A stretch of DNA of 64,000 nt, from contig OZ026609.1 of NCBI GenBank assembly GCA_964020085.1, positions 3,201,528-3,265,527 on the forward strand, read 5' to 3'. The stretch comes from Micromussa lordhowensis. Lineage: Eukaryota; Cnidaria; Anthozoa; Scleractinia; Lobophylliidae. The translations under genes were made by a program, and so were the position numbers. Shown here piece by piece: positions 43,890 to 54,310 of the stretch. Below the pieces are notes generated by a model. That model saw only the letters and a list, made by a program, of their open reading frames with translations, ran no database searches and was not told where the DNA came from. Within the stretch, counting starts at the first letter, position 1, and every line of letters begins with the position of its first letter.

Positions 43890-46800
43890 TCCGTGCTTGC
43901 GTGTTATGTGAATTAATCTCGAGTCATCTGCGACTGTGGCTTGAATCGGCACACGTCCTTTAATGTGGGCTTTGACTTAAAATGACGCCAGCAAATGCCA
44001 ATAATGGGTTTTGTTGGTTTACGATCTCCAAACAGCTGCCTGTAAATAACGATACGACGCCTTGTCAACCTCAAGATCAGAGAGAAGCTAACTTCTTCTT
44101 GAAAATCATCTTTTCTATGTCTATAATTGGTAAGCCACCATTGATGGAACCTTTTTAAATGATTGTCCTCCGTGCATGTTTGCTATATTGTGTTCTAATA
44201 TAATCTGCCTTATCGAGAAGAAACGATAAAATTGCGAGAATCACTATTTGTTTTTCTGTAGTTTGATCATAAATAAACAATGAAAATAGTTCAAGCTTCA
44301 GAAAAGTCTGAAAGGATCTTCTAAGCTAACAAACATTAAAAGCTCGGAAGTGCTGTCTTTCTTAATAAGATACTTTCAATTACTGAGAGTAAACCATTCC
44401 GACTCTCCGATCCATTTCTCTAATTTGACTGAGGTCAGTAAGACACGTATCTTTTTATCCAAACGAATGTACTTTAGAAAGTGGCTTTTTGCGTTGAAAA
44501 TGATTTGGAAAAATAATAAGAAGAAAAAAGGTCTCGTGATTTGAAATCTAAACAATAAAGTATATTTTATCCTCGGGCTTTATAAGTTGCTTGGACTATG
44601 TTACTCTTTACGTTTATTTTGCATAATGCAGGTAAAGTTCATTTTCAATAAATGAGTCTCTCGTACCAGAAGTTCAAGTAGCTCGATTTGATTCCCAGGC
44701 TTTTTCTGTCACAATCGTGACTGTTTTTATCTGCACTTTGAAGACGTAATGGTTGTAAAGTTTTTTTTAATCTGTGAACATTTAGGGGCAGGAAAAGCTC
44801 CTTTTGATACAAAATGTGCCGTTTATATTGTCGGTCTACTCATGCAAATATACATGACGTCTATTACAAGAAATCGGATCCTTTGTGCCTTTCTGCCTTC
44901 CATCAACTGTACTTTTTTGCAATTAGAATTACTACATTGTCAATTCTTAATTAATTCTGGGGCTAAAATGTGAAGGCCAAAGTTGATTAACAAGCAAACT
45001 TGTCGAGCTAATGTTGAAAATGATATGTTAATGTTGATCTAATACATTAGTTTCTGTGGAAAATATTTATCAAGGATACTATGCCGCAGAATAAATAAGG
45101 AAGTAGTAATAATACAGGAAGAAAATAGTAGTTTTGTACATATCGTTCCATTAAGCCTCCTGTCAACGTTTACGAGTCAACTTTTCATAAGATACCTTTC
45201 CTCTTTCTGCAATTTCGGGAAATGGATTCGTGCAACACTCCTGTCATTGTCTGTGATGCCTGGTTGAACTACCAGGAAGCGTCTCTTTGCCCTCGGAAAG
45301 CTCGAAATGATTTCCATGGATGAATATCCCAATAATATATATTTTTCATTTAATTATATATTTTAACTCTCGGAGTTACAAGGAAAGTCATACCCCGAAC
45401 AGGGTATATTTTTTTTGCGGGGGAGGGAGGGTGGGTGAAACCCCTCACTTGAATTTTCATTCTGCAAGGCACGGTGAAATAAAGTTCTACATTTAATAGA
45501 TTGCCCTGAGCTCGTTCTACAAAATGACACCATTTTGTTGGCTATGTCATTTAACCATTATCTTGATTTCACTTTTTTAAAAAGTCAAGAAATGACGGAA
45601 GTTAATCCAAATACAGTCAGAATGCTAATGGCATGTAAAAAAATCATGAATTTCTGCTTTTTGATGAAGAAAACTGGAAAAAGAAAGAGAGAATTATGGT
45701 TTTGGTCAGATACACATGAAATTTGGGGTTGGCATGGCAACGTCAAAATTATGGACACGCAGATGACATATCAAAAATATCAAAATTTCAGACTCTAAGA
45801 GTAAATTAACTTTTTTAAAACTTTGAAAAAACGTTATGACGTGGAAAGGCGGCTTCAAGTTTTGACGACGTCGCGTTAAAACAAAGAATAGGGTCGACAA
45901 CGGACAACGCAGACGGGAACGCCATAAGATCAGGGAAAAGCCAAAAGGTCCACTGCGCATGACTGGCGGGAAACATGTTGACGTTCTATGATCGAGTCTG
46001 GCGTGAGTGGAACTTTTCGCTTTCGTTTCCTCTACTGTGTCAACGCTAAATAAACCCGTGATACTATTTTCAAGGAACTTTAACTGCTTGTTTTCTCTTA
46101 GTCTCTTGGTATTTAAACGAAACGTCGAGAAAACTGAAATATACTCAAGCCGGTCGGCGAGTACCGTGAAATATGTTTTTGAAGCTTGTGTAAGCCTAAG
46201 TACTGAGACACCTTACACGCATTTCAATCGATTTTCAGTGGTTTATTATGATGCACTTCTCAGCACAATTGCTGGTTTTCAGTGTCACGCCATAAAATAA
46301 AAATCAAAACTGTTCAATAGATGAAGTCCAGAATCTGAGAAAAGAAAGAAGGTAACTATGCAAAGACTCTCGCCAATTAGTCATCGTAAAGCTGTGTGCC
46401 CTGTAGAAGTAATGTAGGCATTGTGAAGTCGTTAAAAAGAAGACTCTCGCCAAGATTCAGGTCACAACAATTTTTCTTCTGCAAGATATGCGTAGAAGCT
46501 TTTTCCCCAAATTTATAGAGATTTGTATGTAGACGCCATGTTGGTGCCCATCCGGATGGGCACCAACATGGCGGCCGAAAACCAACAGAAACATCTGTCA
46601 CTGAGTTTAGCTACAAAAGGGGAAATTTATCTCTCGAGGGACTCAAAAACCATTAAAATAATACTTTTTCCAATACAAGAACTGTTCAGATGGCCAAATT
46701 TCCTGAAATAAGTCCCGAAATAAGTCACCTTTTAAACACCTCGGCTTTCATGTAAATGCCGCGTCACGCAAAAGCTTAGAAATTCAACCGTAGTCTATCA

Positions 46801-47300
46801 CAAAACCAAGAACCCATTCGGAACAAAACTTTGTATGAGTATTAGTTTTCAGCTGCTCTTATACATCATTAAAGTAAAATGTCAGGAGGATCAATAGTTG
46901 AGTAGTTTGAATTTTAGTGACGTCAGGTGAAAACCGGAAATTAAAAGGGTAGACACCATTAAATCTTGTGTAGCCGTTTTCGGCTTTATTCGTAAGATCA
47001 GTGATTTTACTTAGATCTTTGTCAGTCGGCACACTGGTTTGTCACGCCAGTCTGATTAAGCATCTGGTAATATTTTCATTTACTTCGTTGAACAAGTCAG
47101 GTTTAGCTGTTATGGCATGGCTATATGTTTTCACTAAGTGGGGGTCAAGTATGCCACCTTTCCGCTCCAAACTGATTCAGTGGCTGTGTGGCTGGTAGAT
47201 GTAGTCGATCATGTAGTTGTTTACTATGCATAACAGTGGTACAGGTTGACATCTGCAAAGATAGGAGCCAGCAAAGACTCCAACCCACTACAGATGCTTC
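43890..47300. other. Intergenic DNA
   Basis: No gene is supported. Besides the 40-bp palindrome at 46534, only short unsupported frames and AT-rich sequence are seen. Confidence 0.35.
46534..46573. repeat. Perfect 40-bp palindrome
   Basis: CGCCATGTTGGTGCCCATCC is followed directly by its exact reverse complement. The outer edge plus flank reads CAACATGGCGGCC, which includes the ATGGCGGC core bound by YY1-type factors in animals. No inverted extension is seen beyond the 40 bp. Confidence 0.9.
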
Positions 47301-47303
47301 CTC

Positions 47304-47570
47304 GTGGAGGCCGCGTGGCTGAGTGGTTTAGGGCGATGGATTTGAAATCTGGAGGTCCCTGGTTCAAATCCTCCACCCTAACACTATCTGGATTTGTTCT
47401 CGGTAGTCCCGAGTTCAACTCCTCGACCGCGTTGTGTAAATAGCCAACTGGTCAGCCTCCCACCAGTTGGGATTCTTAACAATTTATGTTCTATTTGAAA
47501 TATTTGTTTGTTTATTTATAGTGTCCCCAATTAGCACAATAGTGCTAAACACATACGACACTTAAATAAA

Positions 47571-47606
<36 letters not shown>

Positions 47607-47607
47607 G
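47304..47607 (+). repeat. tRNA-derived SINE with (TTA)n tail
   Basis: The head GAGGCCGCGTGGCTGAGTGG ... TTTGAAATCTGGAGGTCC with box B GGTTCAAATCC is tRNA-Ser/Leu-like. A body with GTAGTCCCGAGTTCAACTCC and AGTGTCCCCAATTAGCAC follows, then ACACTTAAATAAAG and a TTA microsatellite (47572-47607). It is a SINE and not a functional tRNA. Confidence 0.8.
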
Positions 47608-47609
47608 AT

Positions 47610-48330
47610 AGCACTCCACCGATTTCCATTACGTCAGCGAGAATGGCCAAGTCGCGTTTGTGGAAACGAAATTCGGACAGGCACTCGTCGTTTTCATAAT
47701 AATCGAAGTTAACATCAGCATAGAAATCGTAGGGTAGGTCGAGATTATTAGACCGGTTTAAATCGTATCAGAGTAGACGTTTGTCATCGGTTAGCACACA
47801 TTGTGGATTGCGAACTGCTTTATGAAATCATCCTGATAAACAGAGGAAGAGTATCAGTAAGGTCAATAAGCTTAACCGTGCGGAAATCCCGCGTTACGAA
47901 GGTGCTACTTAATTTTTAGTGAATTTCCGCCACAACGGCGTTGTCTCCCCAGTCTTCTCACAGGTTTCGGCGCCCCCTCCCGCTGCTTAATAAAACCGCT
48001 AATAGTCCACGTAGCCCTTTAAAAATACACATGTATAATAACAACAGAAATGTTCCTTTGACTTCTATTTCATTTTTCTAATATGCTCGGTAATGCATAT
48101 GGCATCAGTAATTGGTATCTTGGTACCAAGTCTCTGGCGGAAATCAGTTAGCTCGGGAGCGGAGCTTCATTTCTCGCACAAGGCTCCACTCCTTGCTCTC
48201 GTCATTCCCAACTAATTGAACGCTTGCAGAGACGTTCTTGAAACCCGTTGAGGTTTCAGCCCATGAGGTGCTAAGAACTTGTTTAAAATGTTCCCGCTAC
48301 ACAAAGCCAAAGCAAAGAAAAATGAATCAT
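47610..48330. other. Intergenic DNA between SINE and LINE remnant
   Basis: No gene or recognised repeat. Confidence 0.3.
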
Positions 48331-48349
48331 TGTTTTCCTTTCAATACTG

Positions 48350-48940
48350 GTGCCAATGGACATGCTGAAGACCCTAAAGGCTTTTGACAGCATAGACCAT
48401 GATATGTTGTTATGTAAACTTTGCAGCCTTGGCTTGTCACCATGAGTGCTGCAATGGTTTAACAGTTACCTTAAAGGAAGGTAACAGCACGTTTGAATTG
48501 TGGAGAGCATTTCTCAGTCTCTTCCACTTGACTATGATGTACCACAAGGTCCATTTTTTGTTCCCGTTCTGTTCAGTGTTTATATCGCCGATAATCTGTT
48601 GTCTATGCCTGAACATTGAAAAGCTGCTTGTTATAATAATGATTCTAAAATCTATCTGAAATTTAAGCGAGTTACGCAGTGAATTGTACGGCACCACGTA
48701 CAAATTTCTCTAAGATCAGGCTGATCTTAGAGAAATTTGTACGTGGTGCCGTCAAAACTGCTTGCCAATGAACCCAGATAAGACCACAATTCTTGTGAGG
48801 TGTGACCAAGTCGTTAAAACAATTACATGACTTTACAATTGCACTTTGTGATAAACCGATATCACAAACAACTGCAGCAAAGGACCTTGGAGTGTCAGAC
48901 CTTTATAACACTGTAAACTCAAAAGAAAAGGCCACCTTTA
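48350..48940 (+). pseudogene. Decayed LINE reverse transcriptase fragment
   Basis: Broken frames read KAFDSIDHDMLLCKLCSLGL, VLQWFNSYLKGRQQ, then YDVPQGSIF (the RT PQGS motif) and later TAAKDLGVSD. This is the palm-to-thumb region of a CR1/Jockey-type non-LTR element. The FADD/YVDD catalytic box is not readable (CLL***F region), and stops and frameshifts are frequent. It contains a 31-bp hairpin at 48689-48751. Confidence 0.8.
48689..48751. repeat. 31-bp-arm perfect hairpin inside LINE fragment
   Basis: CGGCACCACGTACAAATTTC...AAGATCAG and its exact complement are separated by one base. Only the right arm fits the LINE protein frame. Confidence 0.9.
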
Positions 48941-49308
48941 GCCCAGTGAACTATCAAACTAAAACCAATTTACTGTTTGTGCGTTGCTCTAAGCTAACCT
49001 TTAAAATATTGGCACTTTGTAATTCATAATTACAAATTTCAATATTAAAAGCTAAAATAAAGCTTTTTACAAAGTCGCTGTTCACACAGAGATGTTTTGG
49101 AAGAGGAGCAGAGTAATGTCATCACAGATGTTCCTAGGTTTCTCGTTCTTACTCCGAGAGCGACATCGTGAGAATCAAGAAGTTTTATATTTGTAGCTGA
49201 CACTTGAATGAGTGAAATTATTGCAACATGCACTGCACTGTAAGTTTACTTGAGAAAATCACCAGGTGACGTAATTATTTTTCGTTGCTCCTTCATTTGT
49301 TTCTCAGC

Positions 49309-50385
49309 TTACAGGACTGTAGTGAGTTCTTTCTTCTCCATATCTTCATTGCTGCTCGACCCTGATCCAATAGACCTTCTTATTTGTGAATTCACTTTAA
49401 GAATCCTGGTGCTTGTGGTGGTCGATGAGCGGTTGAGGCTTGCCGTTTTCCTTAGGAAAACTCGTTTGAATGCTGTAATGAAGTCCTTTTTGAAAAATGT
49501 ATAGAGCAAGGGATTGACTATTGATGTCACGTATCTAAAAATGGCGACCACTTGTGATAGCTTATCGAGCATTACATAGGTTTCTTGACTGAGTGGGAAC
49601 CAGAATGAGAAGTATAGGGTGATAACAAACCATGGCAGCCAGCAAACCACGTATATAAACGCCATCAATCCAAAAATGATGAGACATTTTTTGTCGTTCT
49701 TTGCTTTTCTTTGGTTGGCCTTCCTGGCAGTCAACCCCTGTCCACAACTCTTGGCAATGGCTTTGAAAGTGATGATTTGAGAAACGACGATCAAGATACA
49801 TGGTATGAGGAACACGAATGCCAAGCAGAACACTGTATAGCCAACATGTATCTTTCTAAAGGTAACGTTGTCGGTTAACAGTAGCGAGAACCAAGCGTAC
49901 GGTGAAAATCCAATGACGGCGGCAACAAACCAAACCAGCAAAGCCACTTTTAGCATCGATTTCTTTGTCGACTGGAGATGTGAAAAAGGCCACTTAATAC
50001 AGACGAATCGCTCTAACGTGATCGCGAGAATGTGATAAGCAGCAGATATGGCTATGAAATTGTTGAACACCACGTTAAAATACCCAAGATGTGGCCTCGG
50101 AAGGTTTATAACTACAACAAAAATGATAAACAGAGGGATGCAAATAAACCCTGCAATGAAGTCGCACACGGCCAAGCTCAGAAGAAGGCAGTTAGTTGGG
50201 TTACGAAGCCTCTTACTTTTGGCAAACAGATAAAAGACCATGCTGTTCACTATAACGATAACGGCAGCTATAGGCAAGACTTCATAAATAACGTTGTATG
50301 GTGGCTTCACGCTTTGAGGATCTCGTCCCGCAGTGGTGTTCAAGGCCCACGAAACGTTGTCCAAAAGATCAGTGGTGTTAGACAT
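49309..50385 (-). CDS. Class A GPCR, not of the tandem family (intact, about 358 aa)
   Basis: The ATG at 50385 (MSNTTDLLDNVSW) is preferred; the frame extends 11 codons further upstream without an ATG. The N-terminus has three sequons (NTT, NVS, NTT). Landmarks are TM1 VIVNSMVFY (Asn1.50), TM2 LSLAVCDFIAG (Asp2.50), TM3 ending ITLERFVCI (ERF for DRY), TM4 VWFVAAVIGFSP, TM5 FVFLIPCILIVV, a basic ICL3 (KANQRKAKNDKK), TM6 VCWLPWFVITL (CWxP), TM7 VTSIVNPLLYTFFKKDF (NPxxY), and a Ser-rich tail. There is no Lys at the retinal position of TM7, so it is not an opsin. Asn replaces the amine-binding Asp at 3.32, and the usual TM3-ECL2 Cys pair is absent. Ligand unknown. It is intronless here. Confidence 0.85.
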   Translation of the reverse strand: MSNTTDLLDNVSWALNTTAGRDPQSVKPPYNVIYEVLPIAAVIVIVNSMVFYLFAKSKRLRNPTNCLLLSLAVCDFIAGFICIPLFIIFVVVINLPRPHLGYFNVVFNNFIAISAAYHILAITLERFVCIKWPFSHLQSTKKSMLKVALLVWFVAAVIGFSPYAWFSLLLTDNVTFRKIHVGYTVFCLAFVFLIPCILIVVSQIITFKAIAKSCGQGLTARKANQRKAKNDKKCLIIFGLMAFIYVVCWLPWFVITLYFSFWFPLSQETYVMLDKLSQVVAIFRYVTSIVNPLLYTFFKKDFITAFKRVFLRKTASLNRSSTTTSTRILKVNSQIRRSIGSGSSSNEDMEKKELTTVL

Positions 50386-52120
50386 CTTGAGATGAAGTAG
50401 CCAAAGGCAGAAGCACACTGTTGCCCCGTCGTCTTGCTGTGTATTTCAGTTTACAGACAGTGCAAGAGGCTGCAGCTATCCTGTGGAGAGACATTTAAAT
50501 GAGAGTCACTCCACTTCCTTATTTCGTTAAATTTACACCAGTAACAATGGCCAGCTAAAACCCGGTATGATATAAATCGTATGTCGGGCAATAAACCGAA
50601 CCATGCTTACTTTTATCAGTGATAACCATCTGACTGATCATGACATCATAACGCGCCTTAAAACTTAACTCTGTCAAGCTCTGTTGTTTTGGTGTCACCA
50701 GTGTCCCTTAAGAAAAAAAATTCCCAAACATTTGCGCTTGACCCCTTATCTGGAGAACAGAAAGTTCATAAAATTACTCAATTACTGGCCGATTTTGGGA
50801 TAGGACTTGGATAAGGCTTATACATGACGACTTTTGTGAGATCAAATAAGCCCAATTTGTAATGGCGGAATTAAAACGGGCTTCTCAGATCCTGAAGATG
50901 TTTTTTTTATGGGGAAAAACAATTCAGAAGTTGTCGTTGGTGAATATGAAAATAATTTCCTAGCCTCAATTATCTCGAAATTCGAAGTCAAAATTGCAGG
51001 TAGACGAACGTTTAAGTCGCTTGGCACGCGTTCGCGATATGAAGACACGTTGTTCAAATTCTGCTAAATACTCTTCAGATCGAGAACTTTTGATAAAAGC
51101 TTCGTTTTGCCGCGCTGTCGTTGCGGACTCTAATTTGGATATACAGATGGCTGTCACGGTCACACACTTTCATTTACGTCTCGAAGAAAAATCGTAGTTA
51201 ATTATAGATTTTCTCGATTTCTCCTCAGTTTTCGGGATGCGTGTTCTCGTATTTCAAGGGAAATTCATGAAATTCAAAACACAGAGTGGTTTTAAAATAT
51301 CTTACGATTAATTTTTTGTTAATAGTTGTATTACGTTCCATGAAGGCAACCATTTTTTTTTCTGGAAAGTAAATATTGTGCCCTTTCAAATGAGACATAG
51401 TAAACTGCACTACTGTAAATGCTTGGCAAGAAACGATGTGTTAAATTTGACGTTTTTGTATCGTGACATAGGTAAGCTTAATAAAAACGTCACACAGTTA
51501 GTTCTCTTAGATCCGCCATCTAAGATTTGAAATATCAGAAAAGTCAGAACAGCTCAAACTGTTGATTCGCAAAAAAAAAGACATAAACCCAATACCTCAG
51601 ATACAGGAACTGTAGCCGGAGGTTGGAATAAAATACTGTATTTGCAAGAAAAATGTAGGCTGCCATAAAAACGCTCAGCAAAAAAAAAAAAGGAAACACA
51701 AAAATGTTCTTTGACTGACTTTGGAAAAAGTCTTAAGATTATATTAACATTTTAGCTTGAATGCTGTTAAAAGTTCACCTTATCGTCCGCCTTTTGCCCC
51801 TTATATTAAGCCCGGTCCTCACTAGCGACGCATTAATCGTCCCTAAGCTAAAGAGGGCTAATTAAAACTTTATCCAGCGCATGCGATTATAGCCAGTAGC
51901 GACATTGTTTATTCCGTCGTCATGAAAAGAATTCACGGAAGTGTAATAGATAATCAATGAATATAATAAATTATATTGATAAACTTTTTTTGAATTGCTT
52001 AAGAGCAAAATTACTTCATCTTTAAGCAAGATACGGGTTTGCCATTTTGTCTTTTTCATTTCTAAATTTCTTAACAAGTGATTTTCTTCTTTCAGTCTAT
52101 AATTACATTACTATAGTTCA

Positions 52121-52356
52121 GGGCCGGTTGTTTAAAGCCTAGTTAAGCTAACCTAGGGCTAGCGAGAATTTGGAGTTTAAATTTGAAACCTTTTGGTGAG
52201 TTTTTATGTGGTTTATCCTTCAGGTTTGAGTTTGAATAATCTCAAACTACCCAAACCGGCATAAGCAGTGAAAAGCATTTTTAAGTAAGCAAAATTAATA
52301 CTTCAGTTAACTTTTAATCCTGGGTTAGCGTCAACCGGCTTTTTAACAACCCGGCC
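52121..52356. repeat. MITE with GGCCGGTTGTT termini
   Basis: The left end GGGCCGGTTGTTTAAAGCC...TTAAGCTAACC is inverted at the right as GGGTTAGCGTCAACCGGC...TTAACAACCCGGCC. The family is widespread in animals by recollection. There is no coding capacity. Confidence 0.65.
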
Positions 52357-54009
52357 TAGTTAGCCATGCGCGCAGTAACATTTTCTGTTTTTAATAATAT
52401 TTTTAGGGAGATCAGCAGAGTTTGACAGCCTTCAATTCTAATTTTAGATGATAATATATTGCCATATTTCTAAAAGCTTCTATCAAAAAGCTATATTATC
52501 TTTCACTGGCTCCGTCAAAGCCGCCGCCTCTTAAGAGCAAGAAGAAGAAAAAAACATTACCCATTTTCCCCAATGCCGGTTGCGTTAAGCGCAGCGGGAT
52601 TAATTTCGTGCACCTCGGTTTTATTATGCGTCTGCTTTCAATGGTTTCATCTTGCCTTTTATTCTCCTTAAAGATAACCTAGGAGTTCGGACACAATAGG
52701 AAACAAATATAATTCATGCATATTTTCGATCTCTACTGAGAACCTTATTTTAATAACACAGTTCGTTTTTTTGTGTTTGATCAAGTCTTGATGGATTGAA
52801 ATTTCACCGACATTAGGCTGTTGTAATTAACTACAAATTTCCTCCCTGCCAAAATGTCTCTATGGAATGAAAATTGTCTAGCACTGAAAGTTTCCACAGC
52901 GTTTCAAGTTTCTCGAGCATGCAATGGAAAGTTCTCGACTTTTAAATAATTTTTTGAGTGATGAAAATTCCTTGGACGGTAATATTTCCCCAACGCTCCA
53001 CATTTCTCGAGCTATGGAAAGTCAGAGTGATAAGTACTTTATCGAGCTCTGAAATTCTTTCAACGATAATAATTTCTTAGCTGAGTGAGAAACTTAAAGA
53101 CAGTGACCCAGAGTTGTCTTAATATCTACATGTATTGTGAAATCAGTTTTTACCAGTTTAAATTCATCCAGAAAGAAAAACAAAACTTTTAACAAAAACT
53201 CTAGGCTGAAAGATTTCGGGCTTCAGGTTTTTTACCATTTACCTCCAACTTCCGGAAAATTCGGTCACAATCTATTAAATGAAAGACACTTTTGGCTCGA
53301 CCTGTCGGGAAAATTTTCGAAATAAACACAACGTCTTGAAAGGAAGTCCAAAATTTCCAACCGTAATTTCTGAGTGGAAAATGTGCTTACCATGTGTAAT
53401 TCTTCACCGCCATCTTGGAATATTATGATCAGGTTGAGCTCGTCCTAGTCTTTTTCGGTAATTTTTTTTTCTGTAAACAGTAAATGGCCAATCCGAACGG
53501 AACCTACCATCAGGCATTTTTGCTTACCATCTGCACAAATAAACCGACAACGAAACGGTTTCTCTGTGTAAATGGTAAACAACCACAATATTGCTCGGCA
53601 TACCAGCTAAAAATGGTGTTCATCAATAATCTCAATTGATGATCTTTACGGCCGGTGACTTATAACGGGTTTTATTAGGAATCATGCATGGTTCGTTAAG
53701 GAAGCCTTTAGCAAACCACGGCGACACCTGTAACGAGAACCTTAACGAACAAAAGGTTTAATATGCAGAACAATGGTCGTGCACGTGCATTTTAAATCTC
53801 TTTACAGTCCGTATCCGTCCTCTGAAAAAACAACAGGGACATTAAAGCCAAACCACGACGGCAACAGCAACGAGAACGCCACCAAACAAAAGTGCACGTG
53901 CATTTTAAATTTTTGCACATTTTTTAGCCGTCCTTTAGAAAACAAGTTTTCCGTTTTTTTTTTTCATTTGAAATTCAACGCTGGCATTACATATTAAGCT
54001 TGAGCAAGT

Positions 54010-54310
54010 TCTGGAACCGATAGGCGTACTGAACAGATCGGTATAACTGCGAAATTCGAAGGTAAATTATAAATCATGTTTTACTGGGCATCCTCTTTGG
54101 CGTTGCCGCCATCATTGCTTAAGGCCCCTAACAACTGAATAAATATAAGACTATAAGTTCTGCGTATTTTGGAGTTCGTGATCACGGCCGCTAGTTTTTA
54201 GACCGATTGGTGTACTGAAAAAAGATCAAGCCAAATAGAAAATTCGAAGGTAAAATATTTAGTGTCGTCCTTGGCGTCACCGTCGTTATTTCTCAAGCTC
54301 GCTGATTGTG
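54010..54310. repeat. Diverged two-copy tandem duplication
   Basis: The block ACCGATAGGCGTACTGAA...AATTCGAAGGTAAA...TTTGGCGTTGCCGCCATCATT recurs about 185 bp later as ACCGATTGGTGTACTGAA...AATTCGAAGGTAAA...CTTGGCGTCACCGTCGTTATT. Confidence 0.6.

Noticed and set aside
49309..50418. Opsin identity for the lone GPCR
   Set aside because: The TM7 stretch before NPLLY has no Lys at the retinal-binding position.
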